Shown here: positions 19,691 to 35,687 of the stretch, in pieces
Numbering within the stretch: the first letter of the stretch is position 1
Layout: each line of letters starts with the position of its first letter
Origin: an uncultured Bacteroidales bacterium
GTDB lineage: Bacteria; Bacteroidota; Bacteroidia; Bacteroidales; UBA3663
NCBI GenBank assembly: GCA_905235375.1
Contig: CAJOLH010000013.1
Coordinates: 1-64,000, forward strand
Length of the DNA: 64,000 nt
Direction: 5' to 3'
Translations under genes and position numbers: made by a program
The notes under the pieces: generated by a model
Databases searched by the model: none
What the model saw: only the letters and a program-made list of their open reading frames with translations
Told to the model about the DNA's origin: nothing

Positions 19691-20707
19691 ATGCGACTCA
19701 GTTTCATTATACCTATATATAATATATCGAAATGGCTTGGCAGATGCTTGGCATCGGTTCGTAACCAGGGTCTTGATCCCGATGACTATGAAATCATCTG
19801 CGTCAACGATGGTTCGACCGACGATTCGCGCCAGGTGCTTGATGACTTTTTGGCGCGTGAGGTTCAGTCGGGCGTAAAGACAGCCCCAGTCATAATCATT
19901 GATCAAGAGAATTGCGGTCTGAGTGCTGCTCGCAATGCTGGCTTCAAGAAGGCTCGCGGCAACTATGTGTGGTGGGTCGATGGCGACGATAGTCTGGAAT
20001 CGTGTTTCGCACCTCGTTTGCTTGAGAGGGCTGAGAAAGAGCGTCTCGATGTGCTTTGTTTCGGCCTCAATATGGTGGATGAGAACAAGGGAACTTCGGT
20101 GCCTTATAGAATCATCGACAAAACGAACGGACGAACTGTGAAAGGGGAGGAATTCCTGCTCAACTGCGGAATGCCGGCAGCTGCTTGGGCGGCCATTTAC
20201 CGTCGTGGGTTTGTCGAACGCTACGGACTCCAGTTCCTCGATGGAGCTTTCCACGAAGACCAGGAGTTCACGCCAAGGGCGTATTTCTTTGCCCGTCGAA
20301 TCGCATTCGAGAACTTGAACGTGTATAATTTCTACCAGCGCGCAGCCTCCATAACCAACTGCAAGAATCCCAAGAAGACCGATGACTTGCTCAACATCTG
20401 CCAGATTCTTTGGAATTTTGCCATGGAGCATACGCAAATCGAGTCGGCCATCCGATACACCTTCATCAATCGTGTGTCATACCTCTTCTCGCAGGCATTG
20501 TCAAACCTCTGCCGTTGCGGCCTTTATGAGTTCCCTGGTGATTACAAATCGCTGCCATACTATCCTCTTTCGGTCAACAGTTACTTGAACAAGACCGAGC
20601 GCTACAAGTTCAGGCTTATCAACCAGAGTATTCCGCTTTATTTGAAGATGTATCGAAAGTTCGTCAAGCCTACACGACCAGTGAATAAGCTACGTACACA
20701 TGCATAA
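19691..20707 (+). CDS. Glycosyltransferase family 2
   Basis: RLSFIIPIYNISKWLGRCLASV...CVNDGSTDDS...WWVDGDD. Confidence 0.92.
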   Translation: MRLSFIIPIYNISKWLGRCLASVRNQGLDPDDYEIICVNDGSTDDSRQVLDDFLAREVQSGVKTAPVIIIDQENCGLSAARNAGFKKARGNYVWWVDGDDSLESCFAPRLLERAEKERLDVLCFGLNMVDENKGTSVPYRIIDKTNGRTVKGEEFLLNCGMPAAAWAAIYRRGFVERYGLQFLDGAFHEDQEFTPRAYFFARRIAFENLNVYNFYQRAASITNCKNPKKTDDLLNICQILWNFAMEHTQIESAIRYTFINRVSYLFSQALSNLCRCGLYEFPGDYKSLPYYPLSVNSYLNKTERYKFRLINQSIPLYLKMYRKFVKPTRPVNKLRTHA

Positions 20708-20872
20708 ATCGCGGATTTTTTCGTGCATGAGGTGTCAAAACTTGCACAAAATCGGAATATTGAGCGGTTTTTTACATTTTTTGCATCTAAAATTTCGCGT
20801 ATTGAAATTTATTGCTTATATTTGCAGTGTCACAAATCCTTGGTATCTATTGCCAGCTAATCTCAAACAACT

Positions 20873-21763
20873 ATGAATGGACATGTCCTCTCTTTTTTGA
20901 AATATATACAGTACGAGAGGAACTATTCTGACCGCACTGTTGAGGCATACGCGGACGATCTGAAGAACTTTGAGGATTTTGTGACCCGCATGACTGGTTC
21001 GTTCGACCCGCTTCAGCCCGATCTCAATCTTGTCAGGGGTTGGATGGCCGAGATGGGAAAACGGCATCAGGCAGCTTCGAGCATCAAGCGCAGGATATGC
21101 TGTCTTCGCAGTTTCTATCGCTACTTGAGGCGCCAGGGATTGATAACCGCCAATCCACTCACGCTGCTGCCATCGCCCAAGATACCCCGGACGCTTCCAG
21201 TCTGGATCAATGAGGACCAGATGGATTATCTGCTCGATGACATCGACTACGGGCAGGACTTCGAAGGCATACGAGACCATCTGCTCATCGACATGCTCTA
21301 TTCAACAGGTATGCGTCGCTCAGAAGCTGCCGGTCTTAAGGATCGCGATGTCGATCTCGACGGACATCAGCTCAAGGTAATGGGTAAAGGGAACAAGGAG
21401 CGACTGATTCCCACTGGTCCGGAGCTCGAAGCACTCATTGCCCAGTACCGCGATCGCCGCGATGCCGAGGTGGGAATAGAGACAGACCATTTCTTCACCG
21501 ATATAGATGGTCACCCGCTCACGCCTCGAAGGGTATATGCCTTGGCTCACAAGTATCTGGTTCAACTGCCTCAGTTGTCGCGCAAGGGAGCCCACGTGCT
21601 GAGACATTCGTTCGCCACCAACATGCTTGCCGAGGGTGCCGATCTGATGGCGGTCAAGGAACTGCTTGGCCACGCTTCCCTCCAATCGACAGAAGTCTAT
21701 ACGCACCTCACGCCAAAAGACATCATTGAGAATTATAAACAGGCCCATCCCCGCGCAAAGTAA
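20873..21763 (+). CDS. Tyrosine recombinase XerC/XerD
   Basis: 296 aa, GMRRSEAAGL, HVLRHSFATNMLAEGADLMAVKELLGHASLQSTEVYTHL. Confidence 0.93.
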   Translation: MNGHVLSFLKYIQYERNYSDRTVEAYADDLKNFEDFVTRMTGSFDPLQPDLNLVRGWMAEMGKRHQAASSIKRRICCLRSFYRYLRRQGLITANPLTLLPSPKIPRTLPVWINEDQMDYLLDDIDYGQDFEGIRDHLLIDMLYSTGMRRSEAAGLKDRDVDLDGHQLKVMGKGNKERLIPTGPELEALIAQYRDRRDAEVGIETDHFFTDIDGHPLTPRRVYALAHKYLVQLPQLSRKGAHVLRHSFATNMLAEGADLMAVKELLGHASLQSTEVYTHLTPKDIIENYKQAHPRAK

Positions 21764-21827
21764 AGCGGTGAGGCCGTACGTGATAAACATCAAGTTAACT
21801 TTAACATCTTAAAGAAAGGAGACCATT

Positions 21828-22118
21828 ATGGAGATTACTATCCAGTCCGTCAACTTCGAGACATCAGAGTCACTCAACGCGTACATCACAAAGAAACTCG
21901 GCAAGATGAACCGATTCACGGAGATTCGTGTAGCCGAAGTACAGTTGAAAATTCTTAATACCGCCGAAAAGTCTAACCGAGAAGTAGGAGTCAAACTCCA
22001 TGTAGGCGACGAATTGTTCTATGCTTCCAAGACCGCTGAGAAGTTTGAAGATGCAGCGAGTCAGGCTATCGAGGCCCTTGAACGTCAGGTTATCAAGGCT
22101 AAGGAAAAAAGACATTGA
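21828..22118 (+). CDS. hpf: Ribosome hibernation-promoting factor, HPF/YfiA family
   Basis: 96 aa, MEITIQSVNFETSESLNAYITKKLGKM; next to xerC and tuf cluster. Confidence 0.88.
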   Translation: MEITIQSVNFETSESLNAYITKKLGKMNRFTEIRVAEVQLKILNTAEKSNREVGVKLHVGDELFYASKTAEKFEDAASQAIEALERQVIKAKEKRH

Positions 22119-22257
22119 TTCTCACCATTCACACGTGTTTAACTGATTTTAAAGCAGCAATTTGACATTTAGAAGCGACAAATTTGCAATACGTCCCTCC
22201 CGAAAAGGCGAAAAATCACCTTTTTTGGGGGGATTTTTCAAAAAAAACATGAAAATA

Positions 22258-22296
22258 TTTGGCGGAATAAAATTATTTTTCTACCTTTGCACCCGC
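22258..22296 (+). promoter_or_regulatory. Promoter of tRNA-Gly/tRNA-Thr/tuf unit
   Basis: TTTG-N20-TACCTTTG followed by CACCCGC. Confidence 0.8.
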
Positions 22297-22325
22297 AAAA
22301 CGTGGGGACGATGCGCCCCTAACCT

Positions 22326-22401
22326 GCGGGTATAGCTCAATTGGTAGAGTGTCAGCCCTCCAAGCTGAATGTTGCGAGTTCGAGTCTCGTTGCCCGCTCC
22401 A
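22326..22401 (+). tRNA. tRNA-Gly(TCC)
   Basis: Cloverleaf; anticodon loop CCTCCAA; acceptor GCGGGTA/TGCCCGC; CCA encoded. Confidence 0.95.
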
Positions 22402-22436
22402 AGATATCGAAAGTGTGCTTTCTAACTGAAAATGTT

Positions 22437-22508
<72 letters not shown>

Positions 22509-22568
22509 CAAGAGAATTCTGGAAATCAGACCAAACAATATAAACTTTTAATAAAAAATTACTACACT

Positions 22569-23747
22569 ATGGCAAAAGAACAATTTGACCGTTCAAAACC
22601 ACATGTTAACATTGGTACTATCGGTCACGTCGATCACGGTAAGACTACCCTGACCGCTGCTATTACCCTTGTACTCGCTAAGAAGGGTCTTTCTGAGGTG
22701 AAGACTTTCGACCAGATTGACAACGCACCTGAGGAGAAGGAGCGCGGTATCACCATCAACACCGCTCACGTTGAGTATCAGACTGAGAATCGTCACTATG
22801 CACACGTTGACTGCCCAGGCCACGCTGACTATGTAAAGAACATGGTTACTGGTGCTGCTCAGATGGATGGTGCCATCATCGTAGTTGCCGCTACTGATGG
22901 TCCTATGCCTCAGACTCGTGAGCACATCCTTCTCGCTCGTCAGGTGAACGTTCCACGTCTCGTGGTATTCATCAACAAGTGCGACCAGGTTGATGACGAG
23001 GAGATGCTTGATCTCGTTGAGATGGAAATGCGCGACCTGCTCGATCAGTATAACTTCGAGGAGGATACTCCATTCATCCGTGGTTCTGCCCTTGGCGCCC
23101 TCAATGGTGTGCCCGAATGGGAAGAGAAGATCATGGAGCTCATGGATGCCTGCGACAACTGGATCCAGCTGCCTCCACGTGCTCTTGACAAGCCATTCCT
23201 GATGCCTATCGAGGATATCTTCTCTATCACTGGTCGTGGCACCGTTGCTACTGGCCGTATCGAGACTGGTATCGTGAAGGTTGGTGACCAGGTACAGCTC
23301 CTTGGCCTTGGCGCTGATCGTCTCACCGTTGTTACTGGTGTCGAGATGTTCCGTAAGCTCCTCGATGAGGGCGAAGCTGGCGACAACGTTGGTCTTCTCC
23401 TCCGTGGCGTTGACAAGAACGAGGTTAAGCGCGGTATGGTACTCTGCAAGCCCAACAGCGTTACTCCTCATGACCACTTCAAGGCTCAGATCTACGTCCT
23501 CAAGAAGGAGGAAGGTGGCCGTCACACTCCATTCCACAACCACTATCGTCCACAGTTCTATCTCCGCACCATGGACGTTACTGGCGAGATTATGCTCCCA
23601 GAAGGCGTTGAAATGGTAATGCCTGGCGATCACGTAACCATCGACGTTACTCTGATTACCCCAGTTGCTATGGCTCAGGGTCTCCAGTTCGCTATCCGTG
23701 AGGGTGGCCGCACCGTAGGTTCAGGCCAGATCACTGAGATTCTCTAA
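22569..23747 (+). CDS. tuf: Elongation factor Tu
   Basis: [32 protein letters not shown]; upstream extension in the ORF track runs through the tRNA and is not real. Confidence 0.99.
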   Translation: MAKEQFDRSKPHVNIGTIGHVDHGKTTLTAAITLVLAKKGLSEVKTFDQIDNAPEEKERGITINTAHVEYQTENRHYAHVDCPGHADYVKNMVTGAAQMDGAIIVVAATDGPMPQTREHILLARQVNVPRLVVFINKCDQVDDEEMLDLVEMEMRDLLDQYNFEEDTPFIRGSALGALNGVPEWEEKIMELMDACDNWIQLPPRALDKPFLMPIEDIFSITGRGTVATGRIETGIVKVGDQVQLLGLGADRLTVVTGVEMFRKLLDEGEAGDNVGLLLRGVDKNEVKRGMVLCKPNSVTPHDHFKAQIYVLKKEEGGRHTPFHNHYRPQFYLRTMDVTGEIMLPEGVEMVMPGDHVTIDVTLITPVAMAQGLQFAIREGGRTVGSGQITEIL

Positions 23748-23816
23748 TCTCCTTGATAGCAACGCGTATATCATTTTGCGGACTATCAGCGTATGAACGC
23801 GGGTAGTTCGCATTCT

Positions 23817-23892
23817 ACGGGTGTAGCTCAGTCGGTAGAGCACTGGTCTCCAAAACCAGGTGTCGTGAGTTCGAATCTTACCACCCGTGCCA
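23817..23892 (+). tRNA. tRNA-Trp(CCA)
   Basis: Cloverleaf; anticodon loop CTCCAAA; followed by GCCA. Confidence 0.95.
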
Positions 23893-23909
23893 ATTAATAA
23901 AATACGAAA

Positions 23910-24110
23910 ATGAAGAAAATCGTCAACTACGTAAAAGAATCTTATTACGAATTGGTCAATAAGGTTTCTTGGCCAACCCTTCAGGAGGTGACCAATAGCT
24001 CGGTAGTCGTTTTAACTGCTTCCGTGATTATCGCTCTTGTAATCCTTGTGATGGATATGGCATTTGGAGCTTCCAAGTTCAGTTTGATGCAGCTCATCTA
24101 TTCTCTTTAA
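23910..24110 (+). CDS. secE: Preprotein translocase subunit SecE
   Basis: 66 aa, YYELVNKVSWPTLQEVTNSSVVV; upstream of nusG. Confidence 0.95.
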   Translation: MKKIVNYVKESYYELVNKVSWPTLQEVTNSSVVVLTASVIIALVILVMDMAFGASKFSLMQLIYSL

Positions 24111-24143
24111 GCACATCTCTAACCCCACAAAAGTGATCAGAGT

Positions 24144-24692
24144 ATGGCAGTAGAGTACAGATGGTATTGCCTTCGTGCGATTAGCGGCAAGGAATTGAAG
24201 GTGAAGGAACTTCTTGAGGCACAAATCAAGAATGGTGAATTCAATGGCAATGTCGAGCAGGTGATCGTCCCCACCGAGAAGGTTGTGGTGCAGAAAGGCA
24301 ATAAGAAGGACATCAAGGAGAAGGTACTCTTCTCGGGTTACGTCTTTGTGCGTTGCAAGCTTGTGGGTGAGGTTCAAGCACAGTTGGCCAACACTACCAA
24401 TGTGGTTAACTTCCTTATGGGTCGAGTAACCAAAAAGCCTGAACCGCTGCCTGATGACCAGATTGCTGCTATGCTTGGCAATGTGGACGAGCGTATCGAT
24501 GCACAGGAAAACAGTCAGGTGACATTTATGGTCGGTGAGACCATCAAGGTCAACGACGGTCCTTTCAAGGACTTCGACGGTGTTATCGAGGAGATTTCCG
24601 AAGAAAAGAAGAAACTTAAGGTGAGTGTCAAGATTTTCGGTCGCAAGACCCCACTTGAACTCAATTTTGACCAAGTCGTCAAAGAAGCCTGA
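24144..24692 (+). CDS. nusG: Transcription antitermination factor NusG
   Basis: 182 aa, YRWYCLRAISGKELKVKELLE...; NGN and KOW regions. Confidence 0.96.
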   Translation: MAVEYRWYCLRAISGKELKVKELLEAQIKNGEFNGNVEQVIVPTEKVVVQKGNKKDIKEKVLFSGYVFVRCKLVGEVQAQLANTTNVVNFLMGRVTKKPEPLPDDQIAAMLGNVDERIDAQENSQVTFMVGETIKVNDGPFKDFDGVIEEISEEKKKLKVSVKIFGRKTPLELNFDQVVKEA

Positions 24693-24808
24693 TTCAGAAG
24701 GGAGTTTGTACTGGTTCCAGAGCCAGATGAGCCTGGCAGCTGCGTGAGCAGTCTTGTTACGCTGGAAGAGAAGCAATCCCGTTGGACTGATTCAGACAAA
24801 TATTAACA

Positions 24809-24852
24809 GCCAGTGTGTCGCGAGTCTAACTGACGTCTGTAGCGATACTGGC
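24809..24852 (+). promoter_or_regulatory. Leader hairpin upstream of rplK (possible L1 autoregulatory site)
   Basis: GCCAGT-GTG-TCGC...GCGA-T-ACTGGC stem with a 3x1 asymmetric internal loop. Confidence 0.5.
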
Positions 24853-24872
24853 ACAAATCATTTTATTCCACA

Positions 24873-25313
24873 ATGGCAAAAGAAATTGCTGGACAGATCA
24901 AATTGCAGATTAAAGGTGGCGCTGCAAATCCTGCACCTCCAGTAGGCCCAGCCCTTGGTTCTAAGGGTATCAACATTATGGCCTTCTGCAAGGAGTTCAA
25001 TGCTCGTACGCAGGACAAGGCCGGTAAGGTGCTCCCAGTGGTAATCACCTATTACACCGACAAGTCTTACGATTTTGTGGTAAAGACTCCACCTGCAGCT
25101 GTCCAACTTCTCGAGGCCGCCAAAATCAAGGGCGGTTCTGCTGAGCCTAACCGCAAGAAGGTTGGTTCGGTTACATGGGACCAGATCAAGGCAATTGCCG
25201 AAGACAAGCTCCCCGACCTTAATTGCTTCACTGTAGAGTCAGCAATGAATCTCATCGCTGGCACAGCTCGTAGCATGGGTATCACCGTAACTGGCGAAAA
25301 GCCACAGTTGTAA
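24873..25313 (+). CDS. rplK: 50S ribosomal protein L11
   Basis: 146 aa, [28 protein letters not shown]. Confidence 0.98.
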   Translation: MAKEIAGQIKLQIKGGAANPAPPVGPALGSKGINIMAFCKEFNARTQDKAGKVLPVVITYYTDKSYDFVVKTPPAAVQLLEAAKIKGGSAEPNRKKVGSVTWDQIKAIAEDKLPDLNCFTVESAMNLIAGTARSMGITVTGEKPQL

Positions 25314-25335
25314 TCCTTAACACTTCAAACTAACA

Positions 25336-26031
25336 ATGGCAAAACTTACTAAGAATCAGAAGGCCGCCGCTGCTAAGATTGAAGCAGGTAAGGCTTATAC
25401 TCTCTCTGAGGCTACGGCTCTCGTAAAGGAGATCACTTATACTAAGTTCGATGCCTCTGTCGATATCGACATCCGTCTTGGTGTTGATCCTCGCAAGGCT
25501 AATCAGATGGTACGTGGTACTGCTACTCTGCCTAATGGTACGGGTAAGGTGGTTCGCGTGCTCGCTCTCTGTACACCCGATCAGGAGGCAGCTGCTCAGG
25601 CAGCAGGTGCTGACTATGTAGGTCTTGATGAGTACATTCAGAAGATCAAGGAAGGATGGACTGACGTTGATGTCATCATCACTCAGCCTGCTTGCATGGG
25701 CAAGCTTGGTCCTCTCGGTCGTATTCTCGGTCCTCGTGGCCTGATGCCTAACCCCAAGTCTGGCACTGTAACTATGGACGTTGCCAAGGCTGTCAAGGAG
25801 GTTAAGCAGGGTAAGATTGACTTCAAGGTTGACAAGGGTGGTATTGTTCATACCTCTATCGGTAAGGTAAGCTTCACACCACAGGCGCTTAAGGAGAATG
25901 CTAAGGAGTTCATCCAGACCATTATCAAGCTTAAGCCTGCTACTGCCAAGGGTACATATATCAAGTCTATCTTTGTGTCCAGCACCATGAGTCCTGGTAT
26001 CAAGGTTGACACTAAGTCTATTGACGAGTAA
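25336..26031 (+). CDS. rplA: 50S ribosomal protein L1
   Basis: 231 aa, [26 protein letters not shown]. Confidence 0.98.
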   Translation: MAKLTKNQKAAAAKIEAGKAYTLSEATALVKEITYTKFDASVDIDIRLGVDPRKANQMVRGTATLPNGTGKVVRVLALCTPDQEAAAQAAGADYVGLDEYIQKIKEGWTDVDVIITQPACMGKLGPLGRILGPRGLMPNPKSGTVTMDVAKAVKEVKQGKIDFKVDKGGIVHTSIGKVSFTPQALKENAKEFIQTIIKLKPATAKGTYIKSIFVSSTMSPGIKVDTKSIDE

Positions 26032-26117
26032 AAACTTCGGGTTCATCCCGGTATAAGATTTATCTATCCAGTCTGGTTGCCCATTGACTGGGACCAAACT
26101 GAAACAATTCAACAATT

Positions 26118-26636
26118 ATGAAGAAAGAAGATAAAGTCCTCAATATTGAGAAGCTCGAAGGTCTCATCTCTGAATATGCTCACTTCTATGTAACCAATAT
26201 AGAGGGTCTCGATGCTGCAAAGACGAGCGCATTGCGTCGCGAGTGCTTCAAGCAGGACGTAAAACTTGTGATGGTAAAGAACAAGTTCTTCGTCAAGGCT
26301 CTTGAGAGAAAGGGCATCGATGTAGCTCCTATCGCTACCGCTTTCAAAGGCACCAGCGCCATCATGTTCTGCAACACTGGCAACGTGCCTGCCAAGCTGA
26401 TTAAGACCCTTAATAAGAAGGAGCAGATCGTTGCCCTCAAGGGTGCATACGTCGAGGAAGGCTGCTTTGGTGCAGACCAGCTTGAGGCACTTGTTGCCAT
26501 CAAGAGCAAGAACGAGCTCATCGCCGACGTTATCGCTCTGTTGCAGTCGCCTGCAAAGAACGTTATCTCTGCTTTGCAGAGTGGCGCTGGCACCATTCAT
26601 GGTGTGCTCAAGACCCTGGGCGAGCGTCCAGAGTAA
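26118..26636 (+). CDS. rplJ: 50S ribosomal protein L10
   Basis: 172 aa, position between rplA and rplL. Confidence 0.96.
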   Translation: MKKEDKVLNIEKLEGLISEYAHFYVTNIEGLDAAKTSALRRECFKQDVKLVMVKNKFFVKALERKGIDVAPIATAFKGTSAIMFCNTGNVPAKLIKTLNKKEQIVALKGAYVEEGCFGADQLEALVAIKSKNELIADVIALLQSPAKNVISALQSGAGTIHGVLKTLGERPE

Positions 26637-26744
26637 TCGGATTAATGGCAGGAATCCGTGCATGCCCGCGAGGGCTGCGTAATATTACCGGCCAACAATA
26701 TGCAATTATTCAATAAAAATTATTAATATTTAAAAATTACAATT

Positions 26745-27119
26745 ATGGCAGATTTGAAAGTTCTTGCAGAGGAGTTGGTTAACCTCACCGTTAAGGAAGT
26801 AAACGAACTCGCACAGATTTTGAAGGAAGAGTATGGTATTGAGCCTGCTGCTGCAGCTGTTGCTGTTGCTGCTGCTCCTGCAGCTGAGGCTGCTGCTGTT
26901 GAGGAGAAGACCAATTTTGATGTTGTCCTCAAGGAGGCAGGTGCTCAGAAGCTTCAGGTCGTTAAGGCCGTTAAGGAAGCTTGTGGCCTTGGTCTGAAGG
27001 AGGCTAAGGAGCTTGTTGACGGCGCTCCCAGCACCGTTAAGGAGGCTCTTCCAAAGGCAGAGGCTGAGGCTCTCAAGAAGACTCTTGAGGGTGTTGGCGC
27101 TGTTGTCGAGCTCAAGTAA
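26745..27119 (+). CDS. rplL: 50S ribosomal protein L7/L12
   Basis: 124 aa, [39 protein letters not shown]. Confidence 0.98.
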   Translation: MADLKVLAEELVNLTVKEVNELAQILKEEYGIEPAAAAVAVAAAPAAEAAAVEEKTNFDVVLKEAGAQKLQVVKAVKEACGLGLKEAKELVDGAPSTVKEALPKAEAEALKKTLEGVGAVVELK

Positions 27120-27141
27120 TTTTGATCTCGTATCAACCATA

Positions 27142-27186
27142 GGTTTAGGTCCTTATCACTATATTGAGGGACCTAAACCCTTTTTA
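27142..27186 (+). terminator. Intrinsic terminator/attenuator 1 between rplL and rpoB
   Basis: GGTTTAGGTCC...GGACCTAAACC followed by CTTTTT. Confidence 0.8.
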
Positions 27187-27293
27187 CGTTTTTGGACGGA
27201 AAAGTTCAGACAAGCATTTTCTTTTTCCTTGGAGCGACCGGCTTCTACCGAGTTCTGGGGTTAGAATGATAAAACATTCTGCAAAAAAGTTCG

Positions 27294-27320
27294 AAAGGGC
27301 ACGCCATCGCGTCCCTTTTT
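27294..27320 (+). terminator. Intrinsic terminator/attenuator 2 between rplL and rpoB
   Basis: AAAGGG-C-ACGC-CATC-GCGT-CCCTTTTT. Confidence 0.7.
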
Positions 27321-27469
27321 GCCGTGTCTATAGGTCTGCTATTTCTGAAAATAGTTTGATTTTTTGTAATTTACGGCTTTCACTTTTTGACTGAAAATCA
27401 TTGTTTCTGCTAAGGTTGCTTCCTAATGACCATTTATAAGCAGAAAATTCCAATTTCATAGTCACCAAT

Positions 27470-30400
27470 ATGACAAAAACTGTTTCTGGAACAAGAAAAC
27501 CGAGAGTAAACTTCTCATCCACGAAGGCTCCTCTTGCCTATCCTGACTTCCTCGACATTCAGCTCAAGTCCTTCCATGACTTTCTTCAGCTGGATACACC
27601 GCCTGAGGATCGCAAGAAGGAGGGTCTTTACAAGGTATTTGCCGAGAATTTCCCCATTGCTGACACGCGAAACAATTATGTGCTGGAATTTCTCGACTAC
27701 TATGTTGATCTCCCCCGCTATTCTATCGAAGAGTGCTTACTCCGTGGTTTGACCTACAATGTGCCTCTTAAGGCCAAGTTGAAACTCTATTGCACTGATC
27801 CTGATCATGAGGATTTTACGACTAAGGTAACTGATGTTTTCCTTGGCCAGATTCCTTACATGACACCCCAAGGCACCTTTGTCATCAATGGCGCCGAGCG
27901 TGTCGTAGTTAGTCAGTTGCATCGTTCTCCAGGTGTCTTCTTCGGCCAGAGTCTCCACAGCAACGGAACTAAGCTCTATTCAGCCCGTATCATCCCATTT
28001 AAGGGTTCGTGGATCGAGTTCGCAACTGACATCAACAATGTCATGTATGCTTACATCGACCGCAAGAAAAAGTTGCCTGTAACCACCTTGCTTCGTGCTA
28101 TCGGTTATGAGAGCGACAAAGACATCCTCCAGATCTTCAACCTTGCCGAAACTGTCGAGGTCAATGAGAAGACCATGTTCGAAGCGCGTGGCCGCAAGCT
28201 GGCTGCACGTGTTCTCAAGTCCTGGGTAGAGGACTTCTCCGATGAGGAAACTGGCGAAGTTGTATCGATTGAACGTAATGAAGTGCTCGTCGAGCGCGAG
28301 GCAATCCTTGACGATGCAAATATCGAGAAGATTCTCGAAAGTGGTGCCGAAACGGTGCTTCTCCAGCGTGATGATGCCAAACTTGATGATTTTGCAATCA
28401 TCTACAACTCACTCCAGAAGGACCCCTCAAACTCTGAGAAGGAAGCTGTCATCTACATCTATCGTCAGCTCCGTAATGCAGAGCCAGCCGATGATGCTTC
28501 TGCACGCGAGGTGATTCAGAACCTCTTTTTCAGCGACAAGCGTTATGACCTCGGTGAGGTTGGTCGCTATCGTATCAACAAGAAGTTCGGCCTTGCGACT
28601 CCTATTGAAAACCGCGTCCTCACTCGTGAGGATATTATCGCCATCATCAAGTATCTGATTGAGCTCATCAACTCGAAGGCAGATGTCGATGATATTGACC
28701 ACCTTTCGAATCGTCGTGTACGTACCGTGGGTGAACAACTCTACAATCAGTTCGCTATCGGTCTGAACCGCATGAGCCGCACCATTCGTGAGCGCATGAA
28801 CGTTCGTGACAACGAGGACTTCTCGCCTGTCGATCTGATTAATGCCAAGACTATCTCCAGCGTCATCAATTCCTATTTCGGCACCAATGCTCTGAGCCAG
28901 TTCATGGATCAGACTAATCCACTGGCCGAAATCACCCACAAGCGCCGTATGTCAGCTCTTGGCCCTGGCGGTCTGTCGCGTGAACGTGCAGGCTTCGAGG
29001 TTCGTGATGTGCACTACACCCATTATGGTCGTCTGTGTCCTATCGAGTCGCCTGAAGGTCCTAACATCGGCCTTATCTCTTCGATGTGTGTCTATGCCAA
29101 GGTCAATGACCTCGGATTCATCGAGACACCTTATCGCAAGGTTGAGAATGGTGTCGTTGATCTCTCTGACGAGGGCGTTGAGTGGTTGTCGGCCGAGGCT
29201 GAAGAGGGCAAATACATTGCTCAATCTACCGCGCGTATGGACAAGCATGGAAAGCTCCTCGACAAGGGCGTTATCGTGCGTGAGGGTGCTGACTTCCCCA
29301 AGGTACTGCCTACCGAGGTGGCTCTCTGCGACGTGGCCCCCAACCAGATTGCATCCATCGCTGCTGCACTTATCCCATTCCTTGAGCACGACGATGCGCA
29401 CCGTGCACTCATGGGTTCCAACATGATGCGCCAGGCTGTGCCTCTGATGACTTGCGAAGCTCCTATCGTAGGTACTGGTATCGAGGAGCAGCTTATCCGC
29501 GACAGCCGCACTCAGATTATCGCTGAGGGTAATGGCAAGGTAATCTTTGTCGATGCTACGGTCATTCGTGTGCGTTACGACCGCACTGCCGAGGAGGAGT
29601 TCTGCTCATTCGATGAGCCTGTCAAGGAATACTTCCTGCCCAAGTGGCGCAAGACCAACCAATCGACCACCTACGACCTGCAGCCTGCCTGCGTCAAGGG
29701 TCAGCGTGTACGCAAGGGAGATATCCTAACCAAGGGTTATTCCACCGAACGTGGCGAATTGGCTATCGGCAAGAACCTCAAGGTGGCTTATATGCCTTGG
29801 AAGGGCTACAACTACGAGGATGCCATTGTCCTTTCGGAGCGTATCGTTCGCGAGGATATCCTCACCTCGGTGCATGTGGACGAATATACACTCGAGGTGC
29901 GCGAGACCAAGCGTGGCGTCGAGGAACTCACCAGTGATATCCCCAACGTGAGCGAGGATGCTACCAAGGATCTCGATGAGAATGGCATTGTTCGTATCGG
30001 TGCCATGATTGAACCCGGTGACATCATGATTGGTAAGATTACGCCTAAGGGCGAGTCTGATCCAACTCCCGAAGAGAAGCTGCTTCGTGCCATCTTTGGT
30101 GACAAAGCCGGAGATGTCAAGGATGCTTCGCTCAAGGCAAATCCTTCGCTCCATGGTGTTGTCATTGGCACTGCACTCTATAGCCGTGCCAATAAGGACC
30201 GCAATGGCCGAAGGGCAGAAAAGGCGATGATGCCGATTCTTGAGCAGGAGTATCAGGATCAGCAGGATGCCCTCAAGAAGCTACTTGTCGAGAAGCTTCT
30301 CAAGCTGACTGATGGCAAGGAATCGATGGGTGTAAAGGACTTCATGAATATAGATGTCATTGCCAAGGGGCAGGCTTTCACGGCTGAGGCTCTCAATGCC

Positions 30401-31291
30401 ATCGACTATCGTACGGTGACCCTTCAGGACTGGACCAGCGACGAACATACCAATGAGCTCATCAAGGCCACAGTGATGAACTATCTCCGCAAGAGTAAGG
30501 ACATCAGTGCCAAACTGTCGCGTCGCAAGTTCGATATGAGCATCGGCGACGAACTTCCCTCGGGCATCATCAAGCTTGCCAAGGTTTATATCGCCAAAAA
30601 ACGCAAGATTGGTGTAGGTGACAAGATGGCAGGTCGTCATGGTAACAAGGGTATTGTTTCGAAGGTTGTTCGCGATGAGGATATGCCATTCACCGCAGAT
30701 GGTCGTCCGGTCGATATCGTTCTTAACCCGCTTGGCGTGCCTTCACGAATGAATCTCGGTCAGATTTTCGAGGCTGTACTCGGTTGGGCTGGTTATCAGC
30801 TCGGTGAGCACTTTGCTACTCCAATCTTCGATGGTGCAAGTCTTGATGAACTTAACGCTTGGACCGACAAGGCCGGACTTCCGCGTTATGGCAAGACTCA
30901 ATTGTATGACGGTGGTACGGGTGAGCCATTCGACCAGATGGCAACCGTTGGTGTAACCTACATGCTGAAGCTTGGTCACATGGTCGAGGATAAGATGCAT
31001 GCACGTTCCATTGGCCCATACTCACTTATTACCCAGCAGCCTCTCGGAGGTAAGGCACAGTTCGGTGGCCAGCGTTTCGGTGAGATGGAAGTTTGGGCGC
31101 TCGAAGCATTCGGTGCCGCCCACACACTTCAGGAGATCCTTACTGTCAAGTCGGATGATGTCACGGGCCGCAGCAAGACCTACGAGGCTATCGTCAAGGG
31201 TGATAATATGCCAACACCAGGTCTCCCAGAGTCACTTAACGTGCTTCTCCACGAACTCAAGGGCCTCTGCTTAAGCATCAAAATTGAATAA
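27470..31291 (+). CDS. rpoB: DNA-directed RNA polymerase subunit beta
   Basis: 1273 aa with canonical RpoB motifs. Confidence 0.99.
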   Translation: MTKTVSGTRKPRVNFSSTKAPLAYPDFLDIQLKSFHDFLQLDTPPEDRKKEGLYKVFAENFPIADTRNNYVLEFLDYYVDLPRYSIEECLLRGLTYNVPLKAKLKLYCTDPDHEDFTTKVTDVFLGQIPYMTPQGTFVINGAERVVVSQLHRSPGVFFGQSLHSNGTKLYSARIIPFKGSWIEFATDINNVMYAYIDRKKKLPVTTLLRAIGYESDKDILQIFNLAETVEVNEKTMFEARGRKLAARVLKSWVEDFSDEETGEVVSIERNEVLVEREAILDDANIEKILESGAETVLLQRDDAKLDDFAIIYNSLQKDPSNSEKEAVIYIYRQLRNAEPADDASAREVIQNLFFSDKRYDLGEVGRYRINKKFGLATPIENRVLTREDIIAIIKYLIELINSKADVDDIDHLSNRRVRTVGEQLYNQFAIGLNRMSRTIRERMNVRDNEDFSPVDLINAKTISSVINSYFGTNALSQFMDQTNPLAEITHKRRMSALGPGGLSRERAGFEVRDVHYTHYGRLCPIESPEGPNIGLISSMCVYAKVNDLGFIETPYRKVENGVVDLSDEGVEWLSAEAEEGKYIAQSTARMDKHGKLLDKGVIVREGADFPKVLPTEVALCDVAPNQIASIAAALIPFLEHDDAHRALMGSNMMRQAVPLMTCEAPIVGTGIEEQLIRDSRTQIIAEGNGKVIFVDATVIRVRYDRTAEEEFCSFDEPVKEYFLPKWRKTNQSTTYDLQPACVKGQRVRKGDILTKGYSTERGELAIGKNLKVAYMPWKGYNYEDAIVLSERIVREDILTSVHVDEYTLEVRETKRGVEELTSDIPNVSEDATKDLDENGIVRIGAMIEPGDIMIGKITPKGESDPTPEEKLLRAIFGDKAGDVKDASLKANPSLHGVVIGTALYSRANKDRNGRRAEKAMMPILEQEYQDQQDALKKLLVEKLLKLTDGKESMGVKDFMNIDVIAKGQAFTAEALNAIDYRTVTLQDWTSDEHTNELIKATVMNYLRKSKDISAKLSRRKFDMSIGDELPSGIIKLAKVYIAKKRKIGVGDKMAGRHGNKGIVSKVVRDEDMPFTADGRPVDIVLNPLGVPSRMNLGQIFEAVLGWAGYQLGEHFATPIFDGASLDELNAWTDKAGLPRYGKTQLYDGGTGEPFDQMATVGVTYMLKLGHMVEDKMHARSIGPYSLITQQPLGGKAQFGGQRFGEMEVWALEAFGAAHTLQEILTVKSDDVTGRSKTYEAIVKGDNMPTPGLPESLNVLLHELKGLCLSIKIE

Positions 31292-31312
31292 TTCATAATA
31301 GTCAAATATAAT

Positions 31313-35614
<4,302 letters not shown>

Positions 35615-35648
35615 ACAGACTCCATCTTATACAAGTCCTACAAGATAA

Positions 35649-35685
35649 GGGCCGCAATCCATTCAGTGTGGGTTGCGGCCCTTTT
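35649..35685 (+). terminator. Intrinsic terminator after rpoC
   Basis: GGGCCGCAA...TTGCGGCCC TTTT. Confidence 0.85.
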
Positions 35686-35687
35686 CA

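Noticed and set aside
17463-20707. Full capsule/O-antigen locus
   Set aside because: Only three glycosyltransferases and one acetyltransferase; no polymerase, flippase or sugar-nucleotide genes.
20873-21763. Mobile-element integrase
   Set aside because: Sequence and context (next to hpf and tuf cluster) fit the housekeeping XerC/XerD recombinase; no attachment repeats or cargo seen.
27190-27290. Independent small RNA between the two rplL-rpoB terminators
   Set aside because: No TTTG-N19-21-TAnnTTTG promoter found in the interval.
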